DNA of 64,000 bases from CBDBEU01 sp965204565 (GCA_965204565.1 CBDBEU010000003.1:762528-826527); one strand, 5' to 3'; shown: positions 53,159 to 61,328, counted from the first letter of the stretch. Notes: generated by a model from the sequence alone, not told the origin. Numbers and translations are program-made.

Positions 53159-53793
53159 GTCGCGGTTCCTCTTTCAGGGGCTTCGAATTCGGCGATCGCG
53201 GCGCGCAGGCCGGCCAGGGATTTCCGCAATTCGCGGCCGGCAGCCCGTTCGCCGGTGGTGTATTGAGCGTTGTCGCGTTCGGCAGCCGCGGCGACCACGT
53301 CGCGCACGGCAGGCATCAGCCGGCGCAGTTTCGATGCTTCATCGATCCTTGCCGGTCGGATAAGCACCGCCATCGCCATCGCGCGGACCTCGTCGGCGCT
53401 GACGGTCATCGACATGTGGCCGCTCGCCATTACCTTGCGGGCGGCGGCGACGGGATCGATGTTGTCGGGCGGCGACAGCCCGACCCTGTCAAACCGGGAG
53501 GCAGCGTGTTTTATGCCGTCCGACATTGCGGCGATCTGTTGCGCGTAGACCGGATCGGCCAGCACCTTGTTTGCAATCTTGTTAATGGCATACCGGACCG
53601 TCGTGTGGTCGCGCCCTCCGAGAAACCGACCGATATCGGGCAGGCTGTGCGGGGTCAGGCGCTGGGCCAGAAAACAGGCCTCGTGGCGTGCGGCCGTGGA
53701 TTGTGCGTTGCGCCGGTTCGAGAGAATTTCCTGCACGGGCACGTCGCGCCGGTCGGCGACGAAATCGACGATCAGGTTCACGGTCACGCCCAT
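53155..53793 (-). CDS. stand-alone DnaA domain IV-like DNA-binding protein
   Basis: A 212-residue protein. Residues 1-80 are the DnaA C-terminal DNA-binding domain: VADRRDVPVQEILSNRRNAQ, ARHEACFLAQRLTPHSLPDI and the DnaA signature FLGGRDHTTVRYAINKI. The host DnaA reads FGGRDHTTVLHAVRKI at this point. There is no AAA+ domain. The remaining 130 residues are helical and unlike DnaA (AARKVMASGHMSMTVSADEV, ELRKSLAGLRAAIAEFEAP). It should bind DnaA-box-like sites without ATP control. The stop of the upstream gene and this ATG share TGATG. Confidence 0.85.
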   Translation of the reverse strand: MGVTVNLIVDFVADRRDVPVQEILSNRRNAQSTAARHEACFLAQRLTPHSLPDIGRFLGGRDHTTVRYAINKIANKVLADPVYAQQIAAMSDGIKHAASRFDRVGLSPPDNIDPVAAARKVMASGHMSMTVSADEVRAMAMAVLIRPARIDEASKLRRLMPAVRDVVAAAAERDNAQYTTGERAAGRELRKSLAGLRAAIAEFEAPERGTAT

Positions 53794-54083
53794 CACCGCC
53801 GCTCTCCGAATTTCGGGCGCACGACATTGTCTTTGGCCGACAGGATCGTCGACGCCATGAAATCGGCCGCCTGTTGCTTGGCTTCCGTCCGTGCAGCCCT
53901 GTCACGCTCGATCAGCCGGAATACCGCGAGTTCCAGCTCCATGGAGAAGGCAAGCCTGATGTAGTGATCGATCCGGCCCTGGATATCTGCCGCGACATGA
54001 CCGGCCAGAGCGTCATCCTCCGCAAACCGGCCGAAATCGCATTTGAGCCGGCGCAGTCCCTCGGAAAGAAAATGGGCGCTCAT
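53793..54083 (-). CDS. small early prophage protein, unknown
   Basis: A 96-residue protein from ATG 54083 (MSAHFLSEGLRRLKCDFGRF). It is mostly helical (QGRIDHYIRLAFSMELELAV, RDRAARTEAKQQAADFMAST) and ends basic (DNVVRPKFGERR). It has no family that I recognise. It overlaps MuB by four bases upstream and the DnaA-like gene by one base downstream, so it is a real part of the early operon. Confidence 0.68.
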   Translation of the reverse strand: MSAHFLSEGLRRLKCDFGRFAEDDALAGHVAADIQGRIDHYIRLAFSMELELAVFRLIERDRAARTEAKQQAADFMASTILSAKDNVVRPKFGERR

Positions 54084-55099
54084 CGTCCCGTTCCCATGTC
54101 GCGGTTCGACCATGCCAGCCGGATCAGGTCGGCGGAGAGTGGCCGGCCCGATCCTGCCGCCAGCATGTGCGCCATCTTCAACGTGACGTCGATCTGGCCA
54201 AGCGCGCCGGCTTTCATGCCGATCCCGGTCAGCACCTTGCGGCAGTCCGGATCGTCGACGCCCCAGGCATCGATCATGGCGTCAATGTCTTCCCGGAACG
54301 GATTCTCCCGGTTGACGCGCATGCTGACCCGGCGCTGAATCTGTGCATAGGACGGGCCGTCGCCGGATTTGTAGAACCGGCCGTAAAGCTCGCTGTTACC
54401 GACAAGAGCGACGCCGCACCCGGCGAGGTCGACGAGCTGACGGAGCTGGTTGACCGCGTCGTCTTTCAGGTTTTGCGCCTCGTCGACGATCAGCAGAGTA
54501 CCGGAACCGACCCGCCGCAATCTCTCCCGGATAACGCGGGACAGTTTTGCCGTATTGTGCTGCACGATGCCGAGTTCGGCCGCCAGCTCGATCAGCATCC
54601 CGTGCACCGTCTTCGTGTGCGGGGAGATCGTGAACATGTGGGAATGCGGCCACGTCTTGCAGAAATGCTCGCAGGTAGTCGTCTTTCCCATGCCGGCGCC
54701 GTAGGTGATGATCACAAGGCCGGGCGCCATCCGCGCGAAGGTCAGCGAGTCCATGACCTTGCTGGCCGATCTGGTCAGCACGAAGCCGGGCGAAACGGGA
54801 ATGGTTGCGGCAAGCGCTTCTTCTTCGTCGGTTGATTCCAGCCAGTTGCCGACCAGCAGGTTCTGCGTATCGAGCCGGCCGGAATATTTGCCCGATTGCC
54901 ATTGCGAAAACGTGCCGGACGGCATGCCGATCCGCCGCGCGACTTCCGATTTGCTCCAGTCCCTGGCGATCGCCAGTTCCGTGACATTGGCGTTCAACCG
55001 CCACCACGCTTCAACGTCGGCAGCGCCGCGTCCCTTGGCCTCGTCGATGGCCGGCGGTTCCTTCGGTTGCTGCCAGCTTGTGTTTACCGCATCCTTCAT
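54080..55099 (-). CDS. MuB-like transposition ATPase
   Basis: A 339-residue AAA+ ATPase. The N-terminal helix-turn-helix is LAIARDWSKSEVARRIGMPS with SQWQSGKYSG. Walker A is YGAGMGKTT, Walker B LLIVDEAQNL, and sensor I appears as VALVGNSELYG. MuB loads on target DNA and activates and directs MuA. The length is close to Mu B (312). The C-terminal domain is EGIGMKAGALGQ-like. The gene lies 18 bases after the transposase gene in the same orientation, as in Mu. Confidence 0.93.
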   Translation of the reverse strand: MKDAVNTSWQQPKEPPAIDEAKGRGAADVEAWWRLNANVTELAIARDWSKSEVARRIGMPSGTFSQWQSGKYSGRLDTQNLLVGNWLESTDEEEALAATIPVSPGFVLTRSASKVMDSLTFARMAPGLVIITYGAGMGKTTTCEHFCKTWPHSHMFTISPHTKTVHGMLIELAAELGIVQHNTAKLSRVIRERLRRVGSGTLLIVDEAQNLKDDAVNQLRQLVDLAGCGVALVGNSELYGRFYKSGDGPSYAQIQRRVSMRVNRENPFREDIDAMIDAWGVDDPDCRKVLTGIGMKAGALGQIDVTLKMAHMLAAGSGRPLSADLIRLAWSNRDMGTGR

Positions 55100-55117
55100 G
55101 ATATCAGGCCCCTTGCA

Positions 55118-57142
55118 TTAGCGAGCCGTTTTCCGGCTCCTGACCTTGCGGCGGACCTCGTGTTCGCCGCTTTTTTTCGAGCCGTACCCGATACCTGTCG
55201 GCTCGCTCTCCCCGGCATCGGGGAAATCGATGATGTCGCCGTCGGCCACGCGCGCCATGGCTTTTGCGAAAAATTCTTCCGCTTCCTCGCCCCAGACCGA
55301 AGCTGCCGGCTGGGCGGGCTGTGTCGCCAGACGAACCACTTTCGGCGAATTTGCGGGTTTGGTTTCGGGAGCCGGTTTTCCGCCGCCGTAGATTTCGGCG
55401 AGCTGATCGACCGACATCCGCACATGCAGCCGTTGTTGCTCCTGTACGGCCTTGCGGTGCGCGGATTTCAGCCGGGCATCCCGGCGCGCGGCGTCTACAT
55501 CGAAGAACCCGGCATCGGCTATGCACGGTGCGTCGCATATGAACTTGTCGCTCAGGTCGTAGACCTTGAGATCACGGGTCAGATTGTCCGGGTCGAACCG
55601 GACGGTCACTTTCCTGCCCATGAAGCCGTTCAGCGGATGCGCCCAATAACGGTTGCCGAACAGATGGATTGCACCTGAGCCCTTCTGCGCCCTGACCTGC
55701 TCGGCTGCCAGCAGCCACAGCGATCGCTGCGCCTCGGTCGGCCATTTCACCAGCGTCGCCGGATCGGCCATGCTCGCCTCAAACGCCTGGTCGAAACTGC
55801 GACCGGCGCAGACTTCCGTGTTCCTGCCCGGCCGGGCGTTGTGCTCGGCGATGCCCCTGGCGACATGTGCGTGAAAGGCTTCGAACGGGATTGCCTTCGA
55901 GCCATAATTGTCCGGCTTCGCGTCCGGCTTGTTGCCGGTATAGGCGCCGGCGCAGAACGGGTGTTTCGCGATCCCCTCCGCCAGATCGCGAAAAGCCCGC
56001 TCGATCGGCTTGGACTGGCCGGAATAAGGTGTGGTCCAGACGATCTCAATGCCGAGCATCGTCAGCAGACCTTGCGGATCCTCGTCCCGGACCTTGAACC
56101 GGAACCGCGTCGGCGTCCCGCCGGAAATCCATTTCGAGGCAAAGGCGCGTCCGTTGTCGAGAACGATGCGTTCGGGAATGCCGAACCGCTCGACCATGTC
56201 GCCGATGACCAGGCGAACGGTTTCCCTGTTCTCGCTGTCGGAAAGCCGCCAGCCGACGATCCTGCCCGAATAGAGGTCCTGTATCGCCAGCAGATGAACG
56301 CGCGTCACGCGACCGTCCGGCATGGAAACGAACACGTCGAACTTGTGACCGTCCATGTTGACAGCCTGCATGGCGTGCAGATGGCTTCGTGTCCGGCGTT
56401 GCGCCGGATAAAGCCGCCTGGCCTTGTCCTTGCCGTCTCGGGCGAGTACCTGGACGGCTGACGGCACTTCACGATCCACACGCCGCCGCAGCGCCCGCTC
56501 ACTCGGAACCGGCGCCCAGCCGCGTTCCTTTGCTGCGACCGCCATCCGGCGATAGCACGCCGAGAAAGCCGGTTTCTCCGGCCGCAGATAATCGGCGGTC
56601 AGCACCGCCCAGGCATCCGGGTGGCAGTCGGCGGTTTGCGCCGTCGGCCTGTAACCGGGAGCCAGCGCGGCCAGCCGGTCTTCCCGGCCTGCCCCCTTGA
56701 TCCGCGACCGCCAACGTCGGACGCTCCCCGCGCTGACGCAGTACCGCTCGGCGCACAATTGCACGGAGTCGGTCCCGCCATGGCCGGAGGCAAGCAGCGC
56801 CTCGACAGCCTCGACGATCCTTAAACGGGTTTCACAAACCTGTTTTTGCGTCTTCGACAGCGCCTCGTAACGCGCCCACAGCGCCTTGCGCTCATCGCAA
56901 CGCGCGTCCCGGTCATCATCGGCCGGCGCGGCATGGGCCGCCATCAATCGCGCCTGCGCCGAAGGCGGCAGAACCGAAAAGTGATACTCATAACCCCCGC
57001 CGCCGTCGCGACCGTCCGCCTTGCGGAACTTTGTCTCGTCACCTCGCCAGCCGCGCGACACCCGCTTCAGGCTCGACAGGCTGCCGGGCAGGTCCGGCAA
57101 CCGCGCGTCAAGAATTTCGGCGAGTGTGAAAAACCGCTTCAT
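55118..57142 (-). CDS. MuA-like DDE transposase
   Basis: A 674-residue transposase, close to Mu A (663). The N-terminal end-binding part starts MKRFFTLAEILDARLPDLPG and has RYCVSAGSVRRWRSRIKG (helix-turn-helix). The catalytic domain carries the DDE residues in VNMDGHKFDVFVSMPDG, RIVLDNGRAFASKWISGG and SKPIERAFRDLAEGI. The C-terminal part (FMGRKVTVRFDPDNLTRDLK) is the Mu transposase beta barrel, and the last residues contact MuB and ClpX in Mu. Intact, so transposase could still act on left-end sites if expressed. Confidence 0.95.
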   Translation of the reverse strand: MKRFFTLAEILDARLPDLPGSLSSLKRVSRGWRGDETKFRKADGRDGGGGYEYHFSVLPPSAQARLMAAHAAPADDDRDARCDERKALWARYEALSKTQKQVCETRLRIVEAVEALLASGHGGTDSVQLCAERYCVSAGSVRRWRSRIKGAGREDRLAALAPGYRPTAQTADCHPDAWAVLTADYLRPEKPAFSACYRRMAVAAKERGWAPVPSERALRRRVDREVPSAVQVLARDGKDKARRLYPAQRRTRSHLHAMQAVNMDGHKFDVFVSMPDGRVTRVHLLAIQDLYSGRIVGWRLSDSENRETVRLVIGDMVERFGIPERIVLDNGRAFASKWISGGTPTRFRFKVRDEDPQGLLTMLGIEIVWTTPYSGQSKPIERAFRDLAEGIAKHPFCAGAYTGNKPDAKPDNYGSKAIPFEAFHAHVARGIAEHNARPGRNTEVCAGRSFDQAFEASMADPATLVKWPTEAQRSLWLLAAEQVRAQKGSGAIHLFGNRYWAHPLNGFMGRKVTVRFDPDNLTRDLKVYDLSDKFICDAPCIADAGFFDVDAARRDARLKSAHRKAVQEQQRLHVRMSVDQLAEIYGGGKPAPETKPANSPKVVRLATQPAQPAASVWGEEAEEFFAKAMARVADGDIIDFPDAGESEPTGIGYGSKKSGEHEVRRKVRSRKTAR

Positions 57143-57357
57143 GCCGCGCCGCCATCTTTTCGAACCAGCGCGCGAATCGCCGCCTGGTGGTTTCTGACGA
57201 AAACCAGCGTGTCCCGGATCGCCTCCATATAGCCGATCAGCAGATCGGCTTCCGCCTGCCGCATCTTTCGCGCACCCACCTGGCGCGGGTAGACCTCGCG
57301 GCGCATTCGGATTTCACGGTTGGCTTCGCCGATTTGCGTCTGGATCGAGACCGCCAT
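57139..57357 (-). CDS. small early prophage protein
   Basis: A 72-residue, mostly helical basic protein: IGEANREIRMRREVYPRQVG, ARKMRQAEADLLIGYMEAIR, FVRNHQAAIRALVRKDGG. The motif REVYPRQV followed by QAEADLLIGYM is typical of small proteins found before transposase A in many Mu-like prophages of alphaproteobacteria, function unknown. Its stop overlaps the MuA start by four bases. Confidence 0.75.
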   Translation of the reverse strand: MAVSIQTQIGEANREIRMRREVYPRQVGARKMRQAEADLLIGYMEAIRDTLVFVRNHQAAIRALVRKDGGAA

Positions 57358-57360
57358 CGG

Positions 57361-57561
57361 TTACTCCTCCGTCCTGCCGATCGTGTCCCCATTCAGCCCG
57401 CGCATCCGCTCCACCAGATCGAGCAGCCTCTCGGCGAGATTCTCCGCCCGGTCCGGATGGAGGTCGTAGAAAACCTTTCCGCCGGCATGGCGGAGGATGA
57501 TCGCGATCCGCGCGCAATCCGCGCGCTCGGTCACACACAGCGCCAGCCCGTCCGCGCTCAT
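57361..57561 (-). CDS. small early prophage protein
   Basis: A 66-residue protein starting MSADGLALCVTERADCARIA and continuing IILRHAGGKVFYDLHPDRAE and NLAERLLDLVERMRGLNGD. It has two cysteines but no metal motif. The ATG overlaps the stop of the wHTH gene by four bases. The next gene starts three bases after its stop. No family recognised. The tight overlaps support that it is expressed. Confidence 0.68.
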   Translation of the reverse strand: MSADGLALCVTERADCARIAIILRHAGGKVFYDLHPDRAENLAERLLDLVERMRGLNGDTIGRTEE

Positions 57562-57944
57562 GCCGACACCGCCTTTTCCGGGCGGAACCGATGCCGGTCG
57601 ATCAGCCGGTAGCCGACGCCCCGGACATTTTCGATGCGGACGCCGCGCGGCCTGAGTTTCTTGCGCAGATTGCAGATGTGGGCATCGATGATTGGCGGCT
57701 CCGGCCACGGTTCCGGACGGTCGGAGGTCAACGCCAGATAGAGACCCTCTTTTGTCGCCACCTCCTGCCCGACGAGGCAGCGGAACACGGTCTGCTCGGC
57801 GGGGGTCAGATAGACGCCCAGCGGGAACATGGTCACCCAGGCCGGTGCCACCGCCTCCCGTATCTGCCGGATGGTCTCGTGCAGTTCCTCGACTTCCGCC
57901 CGCAAATCGGCGCATCGTCCGCAAGGTCCGGCGTCAGTCCGCAT
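57558..57944 (-). CDS. OmpR-type winged-helix regulator without receiver domain
   Basis: A 128-residue protein with an N-terminal CGRC knuckle and helical stretch (LRAEVEELHETIRQIREAVA), followed by an OmpR/PhoB-type winged helix: LTPAEQTVFRCLVGQEV, then IIDAHICNLRKKLRPRGV and IENVRGVGYRL. The recognition helix and wing are complete but the phosphorylatable receiver is replaced by the short helical start. It could regulate phage or host promoters without phosphorelay input. It overlaps the ParB-like gene by eleven bases. Confidence 0.82.
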   Translation of the reverse strand: MRTDAGPCGRCADLRAEVEELHETIRQIREAVAPAWVTMFPLGVYLTPAEQTVFRCLVGQEVATKEGLYLALTSDRPEPWPEPPIIDAHICNLRKKLRPRGVRIENVRGVGYRLIDRHRFRPEKAVSA

Positions 57945-58626
57945 CTGCCGCTCCCTTCGCGCCGACGATCGCCGCGCCGATGACTCGGAGAAAATCCGCT
58001 TTTGTCTCGGCGTTCGCCCGCCCCCAGGTCGAGAGCAGCCGGCCGAAAATCTCCTGTTGCAGCGTCAGTTTGACCTTGGGCCGTAATGCTGCCGCGTCGA
58101 AGGCGAGCCTGATGTCGCCGGTCGCTGCGAACGCCGCCGCCTCGTCCGCCAGCAATTGCACCGGATTCGTCTTTTCGCCGCCGGAACCGGCTAAGTCGTT
58201 GTTTTTCGGCAATTGGTGCAAGTTGCACCAATTGGGGTTCCCGCGCTTGATCTCGCCGTATTTCCGCTCCCACACTTCGCGATAGGTCGCGACGAATTGC
58301 GCCCGGTCCATCACCGACAGATCGTTGCGAAACAGATTTTCGACAATCTCGATCAGCACCGCCTCGTCGCCGTCGGCCGCGACGACGACCGCGTCGATCT
58401 CCGTCTCGCCCAGCAGTTCGACCGCCCGCAGCCGGTGCGCGCCGGCGACCAGCGTGTAGGGCGTCATGCCCTTCCCCTTCGCAGGCGTCCTGCGCACGGT
58501 CACCGGGTTCAGCAATCCGTGCTCGACGATCGACGCCTGGATCGCCCGCGCATGATCTTCCTCGACCTCGCGCAGCCGCGGCGGCACGTGAATATCGGCG
58601 ATCGCGATGGATTTGATTTCGGTCAT
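57934..58626 (-). CDS. ParB/Srx-domain protein
   Basis: A 230-residue protein. The N-terminal ParB-like domain contains IADIHVPPRLREVEEDHARA, the ASIVEHGLLNPVTVRR segment and the box-II motif LVAGAHRLRAVELLG, followed by ENLFRNDLSVMDRAQFV. GAHRLRA corresponds to the CTP- or ATP-contacting GxRRxxA motif of ParB proteins, here with His for Arg. There is no plasmid-type ParA partner. The second half is helical and specific to phages. It may act as a clamp or regulator on phage DNA. The ATG shares a base with the stop of the tiny gene upstream. Confidence 0.85.
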   Translation of the reverse strand: MTEIKSIAIADIHVPPRLREVEEDHARAIQASIVEHGLLNPVTVRRTPAKGKGMTPYTLVAGAHRLRAVELLGETEIDAVVVAADGDEAVLIEIVENLFRNDLSVMDRAQFVATYREVWERKYGEIKRGNPNWCNLHQLPKNNDLAGSGGEKTNPVQLLADEAAAFAATGDIRLAFDAAALRPKVKLTLQQEIFGRLLSTWGRANAETKADFLRVIGAAIVGAKGAADAD

Positions 58627-58697
58627 CAGGCTGCACCTCCGCCGGCCCGGACCAGCGCTGCGATCAGCCGCGCCGCCAGCGCGATCCAGGCGCTCAT
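58626..58697 (-). CDS. tiny 23-residue hydrophobic peptide
   Basis: ATG 58697 opens MSAWIALAARLIAALVRAGG and ends after three more residues. Its start overlaps the stop of the upstream gene (ATGA, 58694-58697), and its stop overlaps the ParB-like ATG (TGATG). This two-sided coupling suggests it is translated. The peptide forms one amphipathic or membrane helix. It may only carry ribosomes through the operon. Confidence 0.45.
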   Translation of the reverse strand: MSAWIALAARLIAALVRAGGGAA

Positions 58698-58891
58698 CTC
58701 CGCGCCTCCGCTTCGGGCTCCTCCGACCGGTTCATCTGACGTAGAGTTCGCGAAAGGCTGACAAGCTGAAAGCCGAGCGTTGCCGCCAGATCGGCGTCTG
58801 AAATGAAGACCGTATCCTGGCCGTCGTCGGAGATGATGATCGTCGCCGGCCAGCCGCGCGTATTGTCGATCCGAACGTCCAGCGCCCTCAT
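58694..58891 (-). CDS. small early prophage protein
   Basis: A 65-residue protein starting MRALDVRIDNTRGWPATIII, then SDDGQDTVFISDADLAATLG and FQLVSLSRTLRQMNRSEEP. The alternation of short beta strands and a helix suggests a compact fold. No family recognised. The ATG overlaps the Ner stop by four bases. A longer version from 58984 would lie wholly within the Ner gene and is unlikely. Confidence 0.65.
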   Translation of the reverse strand: MRALDVRIDNTRGWPATIIISDDGQDTVFISDADLAATLGFQLVSLSRTLRQMNRSEEPEAEARR

Positions 58892-59199
58892 GTCCGCACC
58901 GCCCGGCGTTCCGCCATCGTCGGGGTCGGCGTCCAGTTCTGCGGCTTCCGCCGTTGGCCGTTCGGCCGATAGCGCGTCGGCCACAGCAGATGTGGTCGTG
59001 ATCCGAGAGCGGCAGCGATGGCGCGCTCGCCGCGCGGATGAGGTTCGCGCAACGTGTTGCGCGCCGTGCCGGAGGGCAGGCCGAAACGCCGGTCGATCTC
59101 CGCCAGCGGCAGCCCCGCTTCCAACAGCCTCGCCTTGATCGCGGCCTGCTCCGCGATTCGAGGGTCGGGATTGTCCTTGATCATGATTTGGTCCATCAT
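58888..59199 (-). CDS. Ner-like DNA-binding protein
   Basis: A 103-residue Nlp/Ner family regulator. After MMDQIMIKDNPDPRIAEQAA comes the helix-turn-helix KARLLEAGLPLAEIDRRFGL, PSGTARNTLREPHPRGE and the family end RPHLLWPTRYRPNGQRRKP. In Mu, Ner shuts down early transcription and the repressor promoter after induction. It is the first gene of the leftward early operon, divergent from the repressor gene with the shared operators between. The start 59199 is chosen over 59184 by a weak AGAAG site. Confidence 0.87.
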   Translation of the reverse strand: MMDQIMIKDNPDPRIAEQAAIKARLLEAGLPLAEIDRRFGLPSGTARNTLREPHPRGERAIAAALGSRPHLLWPTRYRPNGQRRKPQNWTPTPTMAERRAVRT

Positions 59200-59225
59200 C
59201 TTCTGCGATTGCGCAGAGGATACGG

Positions 59226-59273
59226 AATTACATGATCTTGTCAACGTAATCACGTGATAATTTATGTAATTAC
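59226..59273. promoter_or_regulatory. divergent operator/promoter region, three related sites
   Basis: Three similar AT-rich sites lie between ner and the repressor gene: AATTACATGAT (from 59226), AATCACGTGAT (from 59248, itself containing the palindrome ATCACGTGAT) and the reversed AATTACATAAA (up to about 59273). They are spaced about 20 bases apart. This is typical of a CI-type operator array shared by repressor and Ner. Confidence 0.65.
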
Positions 59274-59282
59274 GGCGATCCG

Positions 59283-59999
59283 ATGAAAACGAAATTTCAC
59301 CAACGGCTTACCGAACTACAGGAGGATATTAAAAGCGCCGAGTTTGCCCGTCGCTTAGGAATTTCCGGCTCGACGCTTCAGCAATATCAAAAGGGATCGC
59401 TTCCAAGAATCGACGCGGCGCTATCAATGGCTGAAGCCGCTGGTGTCTCTGTGGCATGGCTTATTGGCGAAAGTGAGGACAGAGATTACGGCGATCTTTA
59501 CCATCATGCTGTTCTCGGATTCGCCAAGGATTCGACGAATGACACTCAGGCTCACGTTTCGCTCCCGCGCTACAACATCCAGGCGTCCGCCGGTCACGGC
59601 GCCTTCGCCGACAGTCAGGAGGTCGCCGACCATCTGACCGTTTCGCGAGCATGGCTAGGCCGCTATGTATCGAGCGCCGCCCGCGTCGTCATCATCGAGG
59701 CGCGCGGCGATTCCATGGAGCCGACCGTCCGCCACGGCGACCTGCTCATGGTCGAGATGGGTGTCGATGGCGAAAATGTCGCCGCCGGCGGCGTCTTCGT
59801 CGTCGCCGTCGCCGGCATGATCATGGTCAAGCGCCTGCAGATCATGCTCGACGGCGACCTGACGATCTCCTCCGACAACCGCGCCTACCGGGCCGAAACC
59901 GTCCCCGCCGCCGAACGCGACGACAAGATCATCGTTCACGGCCGGGTGTTCTGGAGCGGCGGACCGTTGGCCAGCAAATTATGGGATGACCAACGTTAG
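59283..59999 (+). CDS. LexA/CI-type prophage repressor
   Basis: A 238-residue repressor. The N-terminal helix-turn-helix is FARRLGISGSTLQQYQKGS with LSMAEAAGVSVAWLIGES. The C-terminal S24 peptidase domain has the catalytic Ser in EARGDSMEPTVRHGD and Lys in AGMIMVKRLQIM. The Ala-Gly cleavage site expected in the linker could be IQASAGHGAF. This suggests induction by RecA-stimulated self-cleavage, unlike Mu itself, whose repressor is not of this type. It is the first gene of the rightward unit and is followed after 45 bases by the SIR2-HerA genes. Confidence 0.9.
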   Translation: MKTKFHQRLTELQEDIKSAEFARRLGISGSTLQQYQKGSLPRIDAALSMAEAAGVSVAWLIGESEDRDYGDLYHHAVLGFAKDSTNDTQAHVSLPRYNIQASAGHGAFADSQEVADHLTVSRAWLGRYVSSAARVVIIEARGDSMEPTVRHGDLLMVEMGVDGENVAAGGVFVVAVAGMIMVKRLQIMLDGDLTISSDNRAYRAETVPAAERDDKIIVHGRVFWSGGPLASKLWDDQR

Positions 60000-60044
60000 T
60001 TGACAACGTCATGCGTAAGTTTTGGACAGCTTGAGGCTTGTTGA

Positions 60045-61328
60045 ATGCAGTGGGACCACGATCACATCGTTTATATCCGCGGCGAGATAGAAACCCCCGA
60101 TGATTCTGCCGTTAAAGCCGTTTCATGGCGTAACCGGATCGAGCCCTGGCTGTCTGCGGTATTTCAGGCCGAGCATCTTTCCCTTCTGCTCGGAAACGGT
60201 TTCACGACAGGCATAGCCAATCATGCAGGCGGCGTGCCGACGAGCATGGCCGGTTCCGGTTTTGGCGGTTTGCCGAACGAAGAGAAGGTGGCTGCCCGTG
60301 CCAAAGAGCTGGCGGAGGCCATGGGAAGGGACAGCGCCAACATCGAGGACGAGCTTTCGGCAGCGCTCTCGCTTTTAGGCGGCTTGCAGATTCTCGGACA
60401 AGCGGACGCAGCCATTTGGGAGACGGCGGTCGACCAAATACTCTGCGGGTTTATCAAGGGCGTACTCGCCACGGAGAAAAGCATCAGCAACGGCATCGAT
60501 AACGAGCCCCCCGCGGGCGAGCCGCTCGCGAGGGAAATCCTTGTTTCGTTTCTGATGAGTTTTGCCAGCAGGGTCGCTTCCAGGGAGCGGCTCCATATTT
60601 TCACGACCAACTACGATCGTCTTGTTGAGCGCGGCTGCGATTTTGCCGGTCTTCGCATCATAGACCGGTTCACCGGGGCGATTGAGCCGGAATTCAGATC
60701 ATCGCGTCTGCATGTCGACATGCACTACACACCGCCCGGAATCAGGGGAGAGCCACGCCACCTAGAAGGCGTAGTGCATCTTACAAAGCTTCACGGCTCA
60801 CTCGACTGGCGGTACGACAAGCCGCGCTTGTACCGCACGGGCCTGCCGTTTGGGGCAGATATTGGGCATCCTGCGGTGCCTGATAGCCCACGCAATTCCG
60901 TCATGATCTACCCCAACGCGGTCAAGGACGTTGAAACCGCGGCCTACCCCTATGCCGACCTGTTTCGTGATTTCTCATCCTCGATCTGCCAGCCGAATAA
61001 CGTACTCGTCACCTATGGCTATGGCTTTGGCGATGACCATATCAACAGAGTCATTGCGGACATGCTCACTATTCCGTCCACGCACCTTGTGATATTGGCG
61101 TGGGGCGAGAAGCCTCACGAACCAATTGCATCTTTCGTTTCCCGTGTTGGCAGGCGGCAACAGCTCACACTGCTGATCGGCAAGCACTTCGGCAATATTC
61201 GGAATCTGGTTGAAAAATATCTGCCCAAACCGGCCATCGATCCGCTCACGATCCGCATGAGCGAGCTTATGGAGCGGCGCGGCAAGACCAAAGGCAAAGA
61301 GCCGGGTGAAGATGGCGATGTGTTATGA
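60045..61328 (+). CDS. SIR2-family NADase of a SIR2-HerA defence module
   Basis: A 427-residue SIR2-like protein. The NAD-binding pocket segments are SLLLGNGFT (residues 46-54), IFTTNYDRLVERGCDF (185-200, with the Asn of TTNYD), HLTKLHGSLDW (245-255, His250 as catalytic base) and VTYGYGFGDDHINRVIADM (322-340). Defence-type SIR2 proteins degrade NAD+ on phage infection, causing abortive infection. No transmembrane or signal part is seen. The gene is 45 bases downstream of the repressor in the same direction. Its stop overlaps the HerA start (ATGA). Confidence 0.9.
   Translation: MQWDHDHIVYIRGEIETPDDSAVKAVSWRNRIEPWLSAVFQAEHLSLLLGNGFTTGIANHAGGVPTSMAGSGFGGLPNEEKVAARAKELAEAMGRDSANIEDELSAALSLLGGLQILGQADAAIWETAVDQILCGFIKGVLATEKSISNGIDNEPPAGEPLAREILVSFLMSFASRVASRERLHIFTTNYDRLVERGCDFAGLRIIDRFTGAIEPEFRSSRLHVDMHYTPPGIRGEPRHLEGVVHLTKLHGSLDWRYDKPRLYRTGLPFGADIGHPAVPDSPRNSVMIYPNAVKDVETAAYPYADLFRDFSSSICQPNNVLVTYGYGFGDDHINRVIADMLTIPSTHLVILAWGEKPHEPIASFVSRVGRRQQLTLLIGKHFGNIRNLVEKYLPKPAIDPLTIRMSELMERRGKTKGKEPGEDGDVL

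Noticed and set aside
57558..57944. Two-component response regulator in the prophage
   Set aside because: It has only the OmpR-type DNA-binding part. There is no receiver domain with a phosphorylatable aspartate.
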